Both the position numbers and the translations under genes were made by a program. From Morganella psychrotolerans (lineage in GTDB: Bacteria > Pseudomonadota > Gammaproteobacteria > Enterobacterales > Enterobacteriaceae), in the NCBI RefSeq assembly GCF_001676155.1, contig NZ_LZEW01000034.1, positions 62,001-126,000 of the forward strand: DNA of 64,000 nucleotides, written 5' to 3'. The notes beneath the pieces are model-generated. The model made no database searches, was not told the origin of the DNA, and saw only the letters and a list, made by a program, of their open reading frames with translations. Shown here in pieces: positions 37,828 to 48,384 of the stretch. How positions within the stretch are numbered: position 1 is the stretch's first letter; each line of letters begins with the position of its first letter.

Positions 37828-39468
37828 GTGGCTCACACGCATCCGCGGGCTGGTCAGCCTGCGCAACAATCTGATTTAATCAATGTGGCGCAGCTTACAT
37901 CTCAGTATTATACCCTTACACCTGATGCGGCAATCACTGCCCAGCAGGTGAAGTTTGGTACTTCGGGGCACCGTGGCAGTGCCGGACGCTGCAGCTTTAA
38001 TGAAGCGCACATCCTGGCGGTGACACAGGCTATTGCCGAAATTCGTCAGCAGCAGGGTGTTTGTGGTCCGTGTTATGTGGGCAAAGACACTCACGCCTTA
38101 TCTGAACCGGCTTTCCTGACAGTATTATCCGTACTGGCTGCAAATGGTGTCCGCGTAATCATTCAGGAAAACAATGGTTTTACTCCGACCCCGGCTGTCT
38201 CTCATGCGATCCTGACTTACAACCGTACACATGCGGATAAAGCCGACGGTATTGTTATCACCCCGTCGCACAACCCGCCTGAAGACGGTGGTATCAAATA
38301 TAATCCGCCAACCGGTGGTCCTGCTGATACTGATCTCACCTCAGTGATTGAAAAACGCGCTAATTATCTGCTGGCAGGGCATTTTGATCAGATAAAACAA
38401 ATGCCGGTCAGTGATGCGCTGTGCAGTCCGCTGGTCAGTGCTGTTAATCTGATTGACCCGTATGTCTGCTCTCTCAGTGATGTGGTCAACATGGATGCTA
38501 TCCGTAACGCGAAGCTTAAAATTGGTGTTGACCCGCTGGGTGGCGCCGGTATTGAGTACTGGAAGCGCATCCGTGATTTTTATGATCTTGATATTGAGCT
38601 GGTTAATGATCAGGTTGATCAGACTTTCCGTTTTATGCCGCTGGATCATGACGGGGTGATCCGCATGGATTGTTCATCCAGGTGGGCGATGGACGGGCTG
38701 CTCAGTATGCGGGACAGATTTTCACTGGCGTTCGCCAATGACCCGGATTATGACCGCCACGGTATTGTTACGCCCAAGGGGCTGATGAATCCGAATCATT
38801 ATCTGGCAGTCGCTATCAATTACCTGTTTCAGCACCGTCCGGACTGGCCTGCCTCAGTTAATGTCGGGAAAACCCTGGTGTCCAGCGCCATGATAGACCG
38901 CGTTGTCGCGGATTTGCAGCGCGGGCTGATCGAAGTTCCGGTCGGGTTCAAATGGTTTGTTGACGGTTTATATAACGGCACGCTGGGATTTGGCGGTGAA
39001 GAAAGCGCCGGTGCGTCTTTCCTGCGCTTTGACGGCACGCCATGGTCAACAGATAAAGACGGTATTATTCTTTGTCTGTTAGCCGCAGAGCTGACCGCTG
39101 TGACCGGTAAAAACCCGCAGCAGCATTATGATGAGCTGGCAGAAAAATTTGGTTCACCGTGTTACAGCCGTATTCAGGCCGCTGCCAGTTATGATGAAAA
39201 GTCACGTTTATCAAAATTGTCACCTGAGATGGTAAAAGCAGATACCCTTGCCGGGGACCCGATCACCGCCCGTCTGACAACCGCACCCGGCAATGGCGCG
39301 TCTATCGGTGGTCTGAAGGTTATGAGTGAGCAGGGCTGGTTTGCCGCCCGTCCGTCCGGCACAGAAGATGCCTATAAAATCTATTGTGAAAGTTTTCGCG
39401 GACCGGAACATCTGGCTCAGATTGAAAAAGAAGCGATTGAGATAGTAAATCAGGTGATAGCTGACTGA
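37828..39468 (+). CDS. pgm: Phosphoglucomutase Pgm
   Basis: Interconverts glucose-1-P and glucose-6-P, feeding UDP-glucose synthesis. The 546 residues equal the E. coli length. The phosphoserine loop is TPSHNPP with Ser147, the metal loop is DPDYDRHG, the sugar-binding loop is GGEESAG, and the phosphate-binding end is [17 protein letters not shown]. It starts at GTG (gtggctcac) after GGGAG. A strong terminator follows. Confidence 0.97.
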   Translation: MAHTHPRAGQPAQQSDLINVAQLTSQYYTLTPDAAITAQQVKFGTSGHRGSAGRCSFNEAHILAVTQAIAEIRQQQGVCGPCYVGKDTHALSEPAFLTVLSVLAANGVRVIIQENNGFTPTPAVSHAILTYNRTHADKADGIVITPSHNPPEDGGIKYNPPTGGPADTDLTSVIEKRANYLLAGHFDQIKQMPVSDALCSPLVSAVNLIDPYVCSLSDVVNMDAIRNAKLKIGVDPLGGAGIEYWKRIRDFYDLDIELVNDQVDQTFRFMPLDHDGVIRMDCSSRWAMDGLLSMRDRFSLAFANDPDYDRHGIVTPKGLMNPNHYLAVAINYLFQHRPDWPASVNVGKTLVSSAMIDRVVADLQRGLIEVPVGFKWFVDGLYNGTLGFGGEESAGASFLRFDGTPWSTDKDGIILCLLAAELTAVTGKNPQQHYDELAEKFGSPCYSRIQAAASYDEKSRLSKLSPEMVKADTLAGDPITARLTTAPGNGASIGGLKVMSEQGWFAARPSGTEDAYKIYCESFRGPEHLAQIEKEAIEIVNQVIAD

Positions 39469-39483
39469 TTGCTGTTCACGTTG

Positions 39484-39522
39484 AAAAACGCGGAGCCGGG
39501 AATACCCCTCCGCGTTTTTTTT
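39484..39522 (+). terminator. pgm terminator
   Basis: AAAAACGCGGAG pairs with CTCCGCG plus a run of eight T, starting 15 bases after the pgm stop. Confidence 0.92.
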
Positions 39523-39903
39523 ATGTCTGCAAAACAATATAATTTGGCAGAGAACTGGTGGCTATATACCCTTGCCACATTCCTGCATCCTGCATCCTGA
39601 ATGACGTTAGGTATAAATGATTCGTATTATTAATAATTCATTATCAATTATTTCGTCTGTAATTCATGGGCTGGTAAGCAGGGCTTGATTTTTTTTAGAA
39701 TGAAATGCTGATAAAATGATAAATAAATAACAATTACGCAACACGATTACAAAAAAGGGGCATTTTGTGCGTATCACCCCCCTTGCAAGTGGTCAGATGA
39801 GTGGTAAAGTTTCAGCAAACAGGTTATTATAACAGCAGGTCATACAGTTGATCACATTCAGGATTAGCGCATTTCGCGATAATCCGTAAAAAGGGGGGAC
39901 TCA
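39523..39903. other. pgm-ybfA intergenic region
   Basis: About 380 bases without a gene. It contains a degraded copy of the palindromic repeat (39565-39615) followed by AT-rich DNA. The last 130 bases presumably hold the ybfA promoter. GGGGGG-like ribosome-binding bases lie directly before ybfA. Confidence 0.6.
39565..39615 (+). repeat. Palindromic intergenic repeat, copy 5 (degraded)
   Basis: 51 bp. The left end TATACCCTT and the right end CCTGAATGACGTTAGGTATA are recognisable, but the left inner arm and centre are replaced by a short CCTGCAT duplication. Confidence 0.75.
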
Positions 39904-40116
39904 ATGTCAACATATCAAACATATCCGTTGCATAAGGTTCTCTTGCGCCGTACCGGTGTAGTCACTTTAGGTATCCTGGCGTTCCCGTTTATGTTGTTTT
40001 ACCGGGATCGCGCCCGCTTCTGGAGTTATCTGTATCGTGTGTGGTCCAAGACGAGCAATAAGCCTGTCTGGCTGGCCCGTTCAGAAATGACTCTGAACAG
40101 CGGACAACAGCACTGA
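39904..40116 (+). CDS. ybfA: YbfA, small membrane protein (DUF2517)
   Basis: A 70-residue protein (E. coli YbfA 68). The shared core is [45 protein letters not shown], with one hydrophobic segment near residues 17-32. Function is unknown. It is monocistronic, with GGGGGG upstream and its own terminator. Confidence 0.9.
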   Translation: MSTYQTYPLHKVLLRRTGVVTLGILAFPFMLFYRDRARFWSYLYRVWSKTSNKPVWLARSEMTLNSGQQH

Positions 40117-40148
40117 TACCGGCAGGTTAACCGGCGGCAGTAAAGAGG

Positions 40149-40181
40149 CGCCCGGCGATATTATCGCGGGGCGTTTTTTTT
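40149..40181 (+). terminator. ybfA terminator
   Basis: CGCCCGGCGATA pairs with TATCGCGGGGCG and is followed by eight T. It starts 32 bases after the ybfA stop. Confidence 0.88.
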
Positions 40182-40249
40182 ATCTGTAAATTGCTATTAT
40201 TTTCTTTGACAGGTATGGTAAACCTATTCGCCAGAATAGGATAAAAAGC

Positions 40250-40993
40250 ATGAATCATCTTGAATTAGAACAGATTATCAATGAAAAACTTGCGGTACAT
40301 GAGTATCAGGATTATGCCCCGAACGGGTTACAGGTTGAAGGGCGGAAAACAGTAAAACGCATTGTTACCGGTGTGACGGCATGCCAGGCATTGCTGGATG
40401 AAGCGGTTTTGCTGAATGCCGATACTGTTCTGGTGCATCACGGCTATTTCTGGAAAAATGAACCTGTTGCTATCCGCGGCATGAAGCAGCGCCGGATCAA
40501 AACACTGCTGTGTAATGATATCAATTTATACGGTTACCATCTGCCGCTGGACGGACACCCTGAGCTTGGTAATAACGCGCAACTGGCTGATTTGATGGGT
40601 GTAACGGTAACAGGACAGTTGGATCAATTAGTTCCCTGCGGTAAATTTTCCGTACCTGTGACCGGAGAAGAGCTGGCACAGCGCTTACAGCAGGGGTTAG
40701 GCCGTGACATTTTGCATTGCGGGGATAATGCCCCAGCACAGATAAAAACACTGGCATGGTGTACCGGCGGTGGTCAGAGTTTTATTCAGATGGCGGCCGA
40801 TGCGGGTGTGGATGGTTTTGTGACCGGTGAAGTCTCAGAACAAACCATTCATATTGCCCGTGAAATGGGGCTGCATTTCTTTGCCGCAGGACATCATGCC
40901 ACCGAACGCGGTGGTATCCGCGCACTGGGTGAGTGGCTGAAAAATGAAAAAGGGCTGGATGTGATATTTGTGGATATTCCGAATCCGGCGTAA
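40250..40993 (+). CDS. ybgI: YbgI, NIF3-family dinuclear-metal protein (radiation resistance protein)
   Basis: A 247-residue NIF3-like protein, the same length as E. coli YbgI, which forms a toroidal hexamer with a di-metal site. The metal ligands are visible in TVLVHHGYFWKNE, YHLPLDGHPELGNNAQLA and FFAAGHHATERGG. The physiological reaction is not established. It ends beside a bidirectional terminator facing the MFS gene. Confidence 0.94.
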   Translation: MNHLELEQIINEKLAVHEYQDYAPNGLQVEGRKTVKRIVTGVTACQALLDEAVLLNADTVLVHHGYFWKNEPVAIRGMKQRRIKTLLCNDINLYGYHLPLDGHPELGNNAQLADLMGVTVTGQLDQLVPCGKFSVPVTGEELAQRLQQGLGRDILHCGDNAPAQIKTLAWCTGGGQSFIQMAADAGVDGFVTGEVSEQTIHIAREMGLHFFAAGHHATERGGIRALGEWLKNEKGLDVIFVDIPNPA

Positions 40994-41040
40994 TTATTCA
41001 GTCAACAATATTCAGTCAGTAATATTAAGCCAGTAATATT

Positions 41041-41064
41041 AAGCCGATCTGATGATCGGCTTTT
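41041..41064. terminator. Terminator between ybgI and the MFS gene
   Basis: AAGCCGATC-TGAT-GATCGGCTT with a T tail on the plus strand. A 14-base tandem repeat (CAGTAATATTAAGC, twice) sits immediately before it. Confidence 0.85.
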
Positions 41065-41073
41065 TGTTGTGTA

Positions 41074-42219
41074 TTACCCGGCCTGCGTTACCTGAACAAC
41101 CTTGCGTGGCGCAAAAAGTAGTGTCCCTGCAGCACAAAGAAATAGCGTCCATCCGAGGTGCTGGATGAACCCGGAAAGTGCCAGACCTGCGCCAATCAGC
41201 AGATAATACATCAGCCCCAGCAATGCACCGGCGGTGCCTGCACGATCCCGGTAATCCTGTAATACATTTGCCAGGATATTCGGGACAGCAATCCCGTAAG
41301 CGGTAACAATACCCGTCACCGGCAGAACAAACAGGATAGTATTTTGCAGCGACCAGACTCCGGCTGCACTGATAATACCAATGACGGACGCCAGGCGGAT
41401 CAGTGAATGACTGTGCCATCCGCGCTTGAGCAATATCCGGTTAGTGGCAGAACCGACAGCCACACCTGCCGCCATGAGTAATCCGCTGTAGCCGAATTCC
41501 TGCTGTGTGAACCCCAGTTTGCTGAAACAGAACGGGGCTAACTGATAATAGCTGAACAAACTGATATTCAGGAAAGCGATTAATAATACATTGCGCAGAA
41601 TAAACCGGTCCTTCAACATCCGGACAGCCGTTTCCGGCAGCGAAATCTGCGTAATATGAGCCGGGCGGGTTTCCGGTAATGCAACGACTGTCCATACCAG
41701 CAGGATGACCGCCAGTACCGCCAGCCCGGAAAATACGCCCTGATAACCTGCAAAACCGGTGAGTACCGCACCGCTGAACATGCCCAGCGCCGGGCTGATG
41801 GCCAGCGCAATTCCCATAACGGAAAATACGCTTGCCAGTTCATCACCCCGGTAACTATCGCGCATAATGGTTTGTGTGCCGACAGAACCGACCGCCGCCC
41901 CGAATGCGGACAGCATCCGCAGTATCAGCAATATACTGAACTCCTGTGTGAAGACCGCCCCGGCAGAGGCTGCCGCGTAGAGCACTAATCCGCTCAGCAT
42001 GGTACGTCTGCGTCCGGCGATATCACATAAACGTCCCCAGGTGACCACACCGGCGGCAAAGGCAAAGAAATACAGCGACAATGTTTGTCCCGCCTGCGCC
42101 GCGCTGATGCTGAAGCCCTGTGCAATATCCGTCAGTGCCGGGCTGTAAATTGTTTCCGCTATCTGCGGGAACATCATCAGCGCAACCATCAAGGCTAATG
42201 CCGGTTTTTGTATTGTCAT
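41074..42219 (-). CDS. MFS transporter, Bcr/CflA-like drug efflux subfamily
   Basis: A 381-residue 12-span major facilitator. The N-terminal half carries the motif A region WGRLCDIAGRRRTML and the motif B-like LRMLSAFGAAVGSVGTQTIMRD. The start MTIQKPALALMVALMMFPQIAETIYSPALTDIAQGF is like that of Bcr/CflA multidrug exporters. The substrate is unknown. It diverges from an AraC-type regulator 105 bases away, with an imperfect palindrome between, so that regulator is the likely controller. Confidence 0.88.
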   Translation of the reverse strand: MTIQKPALALMVALMMFPQIAETIYSPALTDIAQGFSISAAQAGQTLSLYFFAFAAGVVTWGRLCDIAGRRRTMLSGLVLYAAASAGAVFTQEFSILLILRMLSAFGAAVGSVGTQTIMRDSYRGDELASVFSVMGIALAISPALGMFSGAVLTGFAGYQGVFSGLAVLAVILLVWTVVALPETRPAHITQISLPETAVRMLKDRFILRNVLLIAFLNISLFSYYQLAPFCFSKLGFTQQEFGYSGLLMAAGVAVGSATNRILLKRGWHSHSLIRLASVIGIISAAGVWSLQNTILFVLPVTGIVTAYGIAVPNILANVLQDYRDRAGTAGALLGLMYYLLIGAGLALSGFIQHLGWTLFLCAAGTLLFAPRKVVQVTQAG

Positions 42220-42277
42220 TTTGGTTTCCTTTTGTTGTCACTGAAATGAACGACGCAGAGATTAGCAAAAGGATAAA

Positions 42278-42301
42278 TGTCTTATTATAATAATAAGGAC
42301 A
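42278..42301. promoter_or_regulatory. Imperfect palindrome between the MFS and AraC genes
   Basis: TGTCTTATTAT-A-ATAATAAGGACA is an inverted repeat with one extra base in the right arm. It lies in the divergent promoter region and is a candidate operator for the AraC-type protein. It falls upstream of the start I chose for that gene. Confidence 0.5.
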
Positions 42302-42324
42302 GTTTGTTTATCAAAAGGGACAAT

Positions 42325-43089
42325 ATGGCGTGGCTGAAACAACATGACCCGTTTAATGCCGATCTGCATACAGCACCGCTTGTCGGGATCGCCGCTGAAA
42401 TGGCGGCACAGCATGACTCCGGTTTTCATCAGCATCAGCGGGGACAGTTTTTGTTTACGGAGCGGGGCGCTATCAGGATAACGCTGACGGATACCTTGTC
42501 TGTACTGCCGCCGACGCGAATTGCGTGGATCCCGCCGGCAATGCCGCACCGGGTGCAGATGTTTGAAGCAGTGGGTTACCGATCCCTCTATCCGGATGCA
42601 CAGCTCAGCGCGCAGTTACCGGCGACCTGTGAAATTATGGATATTTCGCCGTTGTTGCGGGAAATTCTGTTCTTGTTTGCACAACTACCGTTTGACAGTG
42701 ACTGGACGCAGCCGCGTTTACTTCATTTACTTGCTGTGTTTCTTGATGAACTGGCAATTGCCGGACGGGAGCCGATGAGGCTGCCATTACCAACTGATCG
42801 GCGGCTGAGTGGTCTGGATACACACACATTGCCGCCGCCACTGAATGAACTGGCGGGTCGCTGTGGTGCGGGTGACAAAACCATTACACGGATTTTCCGG
42901 CGCGAAACCGGGCTGAGTTATCAGCAGTGGCGTCAGCAGTGGAGATTGATTAAATCTGTTGAACTGTTGGCTAAAAAGTACCGTTACAGCTATATCGCTC
43001 AGGAGCTGGGTTTTACCAGTGACAGTGCGTTTGTGTCATTCTTCAGGGGAATGACAGGGAAAACGCCCGGGGATTATATGGGAAAATGA
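42325..43089 (+). CDS. AraC-family transcriptional regulator
   Basis: A 254-residue protein with an N-terminal cupin-like sensor (SGFHQHQRGQFLFTERGAIRITL) and a C-terminal AraC domain: LNELAGRCGAGDKTITRIFRRETGLSYQQWRQQWRLIKSVELLAK, then SYIAQELGFTSDSAFVSFFRGMTGKTPGDYM. This architecture resembles NimR-type regulators beside an efflux gene. I chose ATG 42325 because AAGGGA lies 6 bases upstream; ATG 42277 would place the operator palindrome inside the gene. It diverges from the MFS gene. Confidence 0.88.
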   Translation: MAWLKQHDPFNADLHTAPLVGIAAEMAAQHDSGFHQHQRGQFLFTERGAIRITLTDTLSVLPPTRIAWIPPAMPHRVQMFEAVGYRSLYPDAQLSAQLPATCEIMDISPLLREILFLFAQLPFDSDWTQPRLLHLLAVFLDELAIAGREPMRLPLPTDRRLSGLDTHTLPPPLNELAGRCGAGDKTITRIFRRETGLSYQQWRQQWRLIKSVELLAKKYRYSYIAQELGFTSDSAFVSFFRGMTGKTPGDYMGK

Positions 43090-43114
43090 ATAAAAATAAG
43101 ATAATTATGAATAA

Positions 43115-43136
43115 AAAACCCTCCTGAGAGGGTTTT
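43115..43136. terminator. Bidirectional terminator between the AraC gene and gltA
   Basis: AAAACCCTC-CTGA-GAGGGTTTT, a perfect 9-bp stem with A and T runs on either side, in the convergent gap. Confidence 0.9.
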
Positions 43137-43167
43137 ATTACCGGGTATTTTTGTCTTGTTACTATTA

Positions 43168-44454
43168 TTAACGGTTGTTAACTTTAGTCTCAAACGGACG
43201 CTCAGTGTAGCCGGTATAGAGCTGACGCGGACGGGCGATCTTGATACCGTCGTCGTGCATCTCGCTCCAGTGGGCTATCCAGCCGATGGTGCGTCCGATA
43301 GCAAAAATCACCGTAAACATATTTGACGGAATACCCAGTGCTTTCAGAATGATACCTGAATAGAAATCCACATTAGGGTAGAGTTTTTTCTCAATAAAGT
43401 ACGGGTCATTCAGTGCGATACGCTCAAGCTCCATCGCCACTTCCAGCAGGCTGTCATTCAGCCCCAGCTCATTGAGGACTTCATGGCAGGTTTCACGCAT
43501 CACTTTGGCACGCGGGTCATGATTTTTATACACGCGGTGACCAAAGCCCATCAGGCGGAAAGAGTCATTTTTATCTTTCGCACGCTCAATAAAGGCAGGA
43601 ATGTGCTCCACTGTCTGGATCTCTTCCAGCATACGCAGGCAGGCTTCGTTTGCCCCGCCGTGTGCAGGTCCCCAGAGGGATGCGATACCGGCAGCGATAC
43701 AGGCAAACGGGTTGGCACCGGAAGAACCGGCAGTCCGTACTGTTGAAGTGGATGCATTTTGTTCATGATCCGCATGCAGAATAAGAATTCTGTCCATTGC
43801 GCGTTCCAGCACAGGATTGACCACATACTCTTCACAAGGTGTGGCAAACATCATGCGCAGGAAATTACCGGCGTAGGAGAGATTATTCTTAGGATAAACA
43901 AACGGCTGTCCGGTTGAATATTTATAGCACATTGCAGCAACAGTCGGCATTTTGGAGAGCAGACGGTAAGCGGCAATTTCGCGGTGACGCGGGTTGTTTA
44001 CATCCAGAGAGTCATGATAGAACGCCGCCAGCGCCCCGGTAACACCACACAGAACGGCCATCGGGTGAGAGTCACGGCGGAACCCGTTGAATAAGCGGGT
44101 TATTTGCTCGTGGATCATGGTGTGACGTTTTACCGTCTCTTTAAATACGTCATACTCTTTCTGGTCAGGTGCTTCGCCATACAGCAGGATATAGCACACT
44201 TCCAGGTAATCAGATTTCATCGCCAGCTCTTCAATCGGGAAGCCGCGGTGTAACAGGATACCTTCATCACCATCGATATATGTAATTTTTGATTCACACG
44301 ACGCGGTGGAGGTGAAGCCGGGATCAAAGGTATAGTAACCCTGGTTGCCCAGCGCCCTGACGTCGATCACAGACTGACCGAGGGTAGGAGTCAGGACATC
44401 GAGATCAGTTACCTTGATACCGTTAATTGTCAGCTCCGCCTTTATATTAGACAT
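43168..44454 (-). CDS. gltA: Type II citrate synthase GltA
   Basis: First TCA-cycle enzyme, hexameric and NADH-inhibited in enterobacteria. The 428-residue protein (E. coli 427) has the active-site segment [32 protein letters not shown] and [15 protein letters not shown]. The catalytic aspartate lies in [16 protein letters not shown]. It diverges from sdhCDAB. The spacer holds a repeat copy and a CRP-like site. Confidence 0.97.
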   Translation of the reverse strand: MSNIKAELTINGIKVTDLDVLTPTLGQSVIDVRALGNQGYYTFDPGFTSTASCESKITYIDGDEGILLHRGFPIEELAMKSDYLEVCYILLYGEAPDQKEYDVFKETVKRHTMIHEQITRLFNGFRRDSHPMAVLCGVTGALAAFYHDSLDVNNPRHREIAAYRLLSKMPTVAAMCYKYSTGQPFVYPKNNLSYAGNFLRMMFATPCEEYVVNPVLERAMDRILILHADHEQNASTSTVRTAGSSGANPFACIAAGIASLWGPAHGGANEACLRMLEEIQTVEHIPAFIERAKDKNDSFRLMGFGHRVYKNHDPRAKVMRETCHEVLNELGLNDSLLEVAMELERIALNDPYFIEKKLYPNVDFYSGIILKALGIPSNMFTVIFAIGRTIGWIAHWSEMHDDGIKIARPRQLYTGYTERPFETKVNNR

Positions 44455-44486
44455 GTAGGTCTCCTTAGCGCATTTATTATTTGTTT

Positions 44487-44558
44487 TATACCCTTATTCA
44501 TTCAACCTGCAGGTTCATTGACTACGCTCAGCCTGCATCCTGAATGGCGTTGGGCATA
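44487..44558 (+). repeat. Palindromic intergenic repeat, copy 6 (long form)
   Basis: 72 bp with ends TATACCCTTATTCATTCA and TGAATGGCGTTGGGCATA. The centre carries GCAGG and CCTGC, as in the long copy 2. It lies 33 bases upstream of the gltA start. Confidence 0.85.
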
Positions 44559-44862
44559 CAATCATTTCGATAATTACAGCAGCCTCTGTCCTGAGGATAC
44601 CGTACCTGGTGTTACGTTATCCGGCACGGCGTACTGTTAGTTATCAGATTGTTAATTAAGTATTGTGCTGCGATAAAAATAATGTTGTGTGACAAGATGC
44701 CGGGTTATTTTTGCAGATAACACTTTTGCATAAGTTTGCACTTACGGGAAGTCTTTCTTGCCGGTAACCGTCGTTTTAATATTCACATTTAACCACAAGA
44801 TGTAAGTCGATTGTTGTCAAAATGTCACAAGTAATAAGAATGGACGTTTTTATTGTGTGAAC

Positions 44863-44878
44863 CGTGATCTTATTCACT
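44863..44878. promoter_or_regulatory. CRP-like site between gltA and sdhC
   Basis: CGTGATCTTATTCACT contains GTGA-N6-TCAC, the symmetric core of CRP sites. CRP activates gltA and sdh in E. coli, so the position fits. Assigned by pattern only. Confidence 0.6.
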
Positions 44879-45111
44879 GTTCTGGCTAAATCTGACCAAA
44901 CATTTTGTATGGGAATTGTAATCATATTGTGAAGCCAATATACTGCCCCAAGGTCTCCGGAATACCCCGAAGCAGGAGCACCCAGCGTAACTGAATGATT
45001 ACTTTTGTAAAACATTACGGATGTGTATTTTACTTAAGTGTTTTTCGTACTTTCCCTGCGCTGTCTGATTTCCGCCCCGGTCCGGAGGAAGGAAAAATAA
45101 TAAAAAGCTGT

Positions 45112-45501
45112 GTGGGCAAAATTGTGAAAAAACAACGACCTGTCAATTTAGACTTGCAGACGATCCATTTTCCGATTACTGCAATCGCTTCAATCTTACA
45201 CCGTGCCTCCGGCGTCATCACTTTCATTGCTGTAGCGATTCTGCTGTGGCTGTTAGGGCTGTCGCTGTCATCACCGGAAGGGTTCCGGGAAGCCGCTGAC
45301 CTTATGAGTGGTTTTTTCGCGAAGTTTATCCTCTGGGGCATTCTCACCGCACTGGCTTACCACATCTGTGGGGGCATTCGTCACATGTTAATGGATTTTG
45401 GTTTTGTTGATGAAACACTGGCTGCCGGTATTTCATCTGCGAAGATTTCCATGGTTCTGGCTGTGATTTTAGCTGTGTTGGCGGGGGTTCTGGTATGGTG
45501 A
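45112..45501 (+). CDS. sdhC: Succinate dehydrogenase cytochrome b556 subunit SdhC
   Basis: A membrane anchor of complex II that contributes to heme b and the quinone site. From GTG 45112 it has 129 residues, the E. coli length: MGKIVKKQRPVNLDLQTIHFPITAIASILHRASG. Three membrane spans follow, with the heme-ligand histidine in ALAYHICGGIRHMLMDFG. No ATG lies nearby in frame. GGAGGAAGG is 20 bases upstream, farther than usual, so the start codon is uncertain; GTG 45124 is the alternative. It overlaps sdhD by 7 bases. Confidence 0.92.
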   Translation: MGKIVKKQRPVNLDLQTIHFPITAIASILHRASGVITFIAVAILLWLLGLSLSSPEGFREAADLMSGFFAKFILWGILTALAYHICGGIRHMLMDFGFVDETLAAGISSAKISMVLAVILAVLAGVLVW

Positions 45502-45854
45502 CAAATTCAAAAAACAGCGCAACCACACTGGGTCGCAGCGGTATTCAGGATTGGTTAATTCTGCGTGCCAGCGCCATTGTGATTACGCTTTATGTATTCT
45601 ACATCATCGGTTTTGTCGCGTTTACCTCAGATATTACTTATGACGTCTGGCGTGGCTTCTTTGCCTCTTCATTCACTCAGGTTTTCACTACCCTGACACT
45701 GATTGCCATTCTTGCCCACGCGTGGGTCGGGTTATGGCAGGTACTGACGGATTACGTTAAGTGCGTGAGCCTGCGATTAATACTGCAATTCATTGTTATT
45801 ATTGCACTATTATCCTATGTCATTTACGGTTCAATCATTGTGTGGGGTGTATAA
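45495..45854 (+). CDS. sdhD: Succinate dehydrogenase membrane anchor SdhD
   Basis: The second anchor subunit. The 119-residue protein (E. coli 115) has three hydrophobic spans and the heme-ligand region LAHAWVGLWQVLTDYVK near residues 74-90. It begins inside sdhC and ends directly before the sdhA ATG, so translation is coupled. Confidence 0.95.
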   Translation: MVTNSKNSATTLGRSGIQDWLILRASAIVITLYVFYIIGFVAFTSDITYDVWRGFFASSFTQVFTTLTLIAILAHAWVGLWQVLTDYVKCVSLRLILQFIVIIALLSYVIYGSIIVWGV

Positions 45855-47621
45855 ATGAGCTTACCTGTCAGAGAGTTTGATGCCGTTGTTATCGGCGCAG
45901 GCGGCGCAGGCATGCGCGCAGCCCTCCAGATTTCGCAGTCCGGCCTGTCTTGTGCCTTGTTATCCAAAGTCTTCCCGACCCGTTCTCATACGGTATCAGC
46001 CCAGGGCGGTATCACCGTTGCGCTGGGAAATACCCATCCCGATAACTGGGAATGGCATATGTATGACACAGTAAAAGGGTCGGATTATATCGGTGACCAG
46101 GACGCTATCGAATATATGTGTAAAACCGGACCGGAAGCGGTTCTGGAACTTGAGCACATGGGTCTGCCGTTCTCCCGTCTGGATGACGGCACGATTTATC
46201 AGCGTCCGTTCGGCGGACAATCACGTGATTTCGGCGGTGAACAGGCGGCGCGTACCGCTGCTGCCGCTGACCGTACCGGTCATGCACTGCTGCACACGCT
46301 TTATCAGCAGAACCTGAAAAATAACACCACTATTTTTTCCGAATGGTACGCCCTTGATCTGGTGAAAAACCAGGATGGCGCCATTATGGGCACGACCGCT
46401 ATTTGTATCGAAACCGGCGAAGTTGTTTATTTCAAAGCGAAAGCGACGATTCTGGCGACCGGCGGTGCAGGGCGTATTTATCAGTCCACCACCAACGCCC
46501 ATATCAATACCGGTGATGGTGTCGGCATGGCAGTCCGCGCCGGAGTGCCGTTGCAGGATATGGAAATGTGGCAGTTCCACCCGACCGGGATTGCCGGTGC
46601 CGGGGTGCTGGTCACAGAAGGGTGCCGTGGTGAGGGCGGGTATCTGCTCAATAAAGACGGTGAACGCTTTATGGAGCGCTATGCGCCGAATGCCAAAGAC
46701 CTTGCCGGGCGTGATGTGGTAGCCCGTTCCATTATGATCGAAATTCGTGAAGGTCGCGGTTGTGATGGTCCGTGGGGTCCGCACGCCAAACTGAAACTCG
46801 ACCATCTGGGTAAAGACGTCCTGGAATCCCGCCTGCCGGGTATTCTGGAGCTGTCACGGACATTTGCGCATGTTGATCCGGTGAAAGAGCCGATCCCGGT
46901 CATTCCTACCTGTCATTATATGATGGGCGGTATCCCGACCAGGGTTACCGGTCAGGTACTGACAGTCAATGAACAGGGTGAGGATGTACTGGTTCCGGGT
47001 CTGTTTGCTGTCGGTGAAATTGCCTGTGTTTCGGTTCACGGTGCGAACCGCCTCGGCGGAAACTCACTGCTTGACCTCGTGGTGTTTGGTCGTTCTGCCG
47101 GTCTGCATCTGAAAGAATCGATTCTGGAGCAGGGCGCGATGCGTGATGCTGCGCAATCAGACGTGGAAGAAGCGCTGACCCGCATGAACCGCTGGAACAA
47201 TACCCGCGCAGGTGAAGATCCGGTTGAGATCCGCAAAGCACTGCAAGCTTGTATGCAGAATAATTTCTCGGTATTCCGTGAAGGGGATGCTATGGCGAAA
47301 GGGCTGGAAGAGCTGAAAACCATCAAAGAGCGTCTGCAATATGCGCGTCTGGATGATACGTCCTCTGAATTCAATACCCAGCGTATTGAGTGCCTGGAGC
47401 TGGATAACCTGATGGAAACCGCCTATTCCACAGCAGTCGCAGCGAATTTCCGTACTGAAAGCCGTGGTGCGCACAGCCGTTTTGACTATCCGGATCGCGA
47501 TGATGCGAACTGGCTGTGTCATTCCCTGTATCTGCCGCAATCCGAAACCATGACACGCCGTGCGGTGAATATGCAACCTAAGTTGCGTGATCCGTTCCCG
47601 CCGAAAATTCGGACCTACTGA
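45855..47621 (+). CDS. sdhA: Succinate dehydrogenase flavoprotein SdhA
   Basis: Oxidises succinate to fumarate on covalently bound FAD. The 588 residues equal the E. coli length. The FAD motif is [18 protein letters not shown], and the covalent histidine is in [11 protein letters not shown] at about residue 45. The active-site region includes [25 protein letters not shown] and [12 protein letters not shown]. The C-terminus is the usual [11 protein letters not shown]. Confidence 0.98.
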   Translation: MSLPVREFDAVVIGAGGAGMRAALQISQSGLSCALLSKVFPTRSHTVSAQGGITVALGNTHPDNWEWHMYDTVKGSDYIGDQDAIEYMCKTGPEAVLELEHMGLPFSRLDDGTIYQRPFGGQSRDFGGEQAARTAAAADRTGHALLHTLYQQNLKNNTTIFSEWYALDLVKNQDGAIMGTTAICIETGEVVYFKAKATILATGGAGRIYQSTTNAHINTGDGVGMAVRAGVPLQDMEMWQFHPTGIAGAGVLVTEGCRGEGGYLLNKDGERFMERYAPNAKDLAGRDVVARSIMIEIREGRGCDGPWGPHAKLKLDHLGKDVLESRLPGILELSRTFAHVDPVKEPIPVIPTCHYMMGGIPTRVTGQVLTVNEQGEDVLVPGLFAVGEIACVSVHGANRLGGNSLLDLVVFGRSAGLHLKESILEQGAMRDAAQSDVEEALTRMNRWNNTRAGEDPVEIRKALQACMQNNFSVFREGDAMAKGLEELKTIKERLQYARLDDTSSEFNTQRIECLELDNLMETAYSTAVAANFRTESRGAHSRFDYPDRDDANWLCHSLYLPQSETMTRRAVNMQPKLRDPFPPKIRTY

Positions 47622-47655
47622 TGTGTGGTGATAAGGCAATTGCGGAGAGAATACT

Positions 47656-48372
47656 ATGAATGTTGAATTTTCAGTTTATCGCTATAACCCGGATGTTGAT
47701 AACGCACCTCACATGCAGAGTTATCAGTTGGATGTGGAAGAAGGTCGCGACATGATGGTGCTGGATGCGTTAATCCAGCTGAAAGAACAGGATCCGACTT
47801 TGTCATTCCGCCGTTCCTGCCGTGAAGGTGTGTGTGGTTCTGACGGGATCAACATGAACGGCAAAAACGGTCTGGCCTGTATCACGCCGCTGTCGGTACT
47901 GATGAAAGGCGGTAAAAAGGTGGTGATCCGCCCGCTGCCGGGTCTGCCGGTTGTGCGTGACCTTGTGGTGGATATGGGGCAGTTTTATGCACAATATGAA
48001 AAAATTCGCCCGTATCTGATTAATGACAGCAAAAATCCGCCTGCGCGTGAGCACTTACAGTCACCGGTGCAGCGTGAAAAGCTGGATGGTCTGTATGAAT
48101 GCATTCTGTGTGCCTGCTGCTCAACATCCTGCCCGTCGTTCTGGTGGAATCCGGATAAATTTGTCGGTCCTGCCGGTTTATTAGCCGCGTACCGTTTTCT
48201 GATCGACAGCCGTGATACTGAGACAGAATCACGTCTCGATGATATCAGTGATGCTTTCAGTGTTTTCCGCTGTCACGGCATCATGAACTGCGTCAGTGTT
48301 TGTCCGAAAGGGCTGAATCCGACAAAAGCAATCGGGCATATTAAATCAATGTTACTTAAACGCAGTGCATAA
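47656..48372 (+). CDS. sdhB: Succinate dehydrogenase iron-sulfur protein SdhB
   Basis: Carries electrons from FAD to quinone. The 238-residue protein (E. coli 238) shows all three cluster motifs: [2Fe-2S] in SCREGVCGSDG with GLAC, [4Fe-4S] in CILCACCSTSCPSF, and [3Fe-4S] in CHGIMNCVSVCPKGLNP. It ends the sdhCDAB operon. A repeat copy and a strong hairpin follow. Confidence 0.98.
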   Translation: MNVEFSVYRYNPDVDNAPHMQSYQLDVEEGRDMMVLDALIQLKEQDPTLSFRRSCREGVCGSDGINMNGKNGLACITPLSVLMKGGKKVVIRPLPGLPVVRDLVVDMGQFYAQYEKIRPYLINDSKNPPAREHLQSPVQREKLDGLYECILCACCSTSCPSFWWNPDKFVGPAGLLAAYRFLIDSRDTETESRLDDISDAFSVFRCHGIMNCVSVCPKGLNPTKAIGHIKSMLLKRSA

Positions 48373-48384
48373 TTTTGTTTTGTC

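Larger units (their letters stand above)
44455..45111. other. gltA-sdhC divergent regulatory region
   Basis: About 650 bases without a convincing gene. It holds repeat copy 6 near gltA, a CRP-like box at 44863-44878, and the sdh leader. In E. coli this region is controlled by CRP, ArcA and small RNAs. I did not identify an ArcA site with confidence. Confidence 0.7.
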
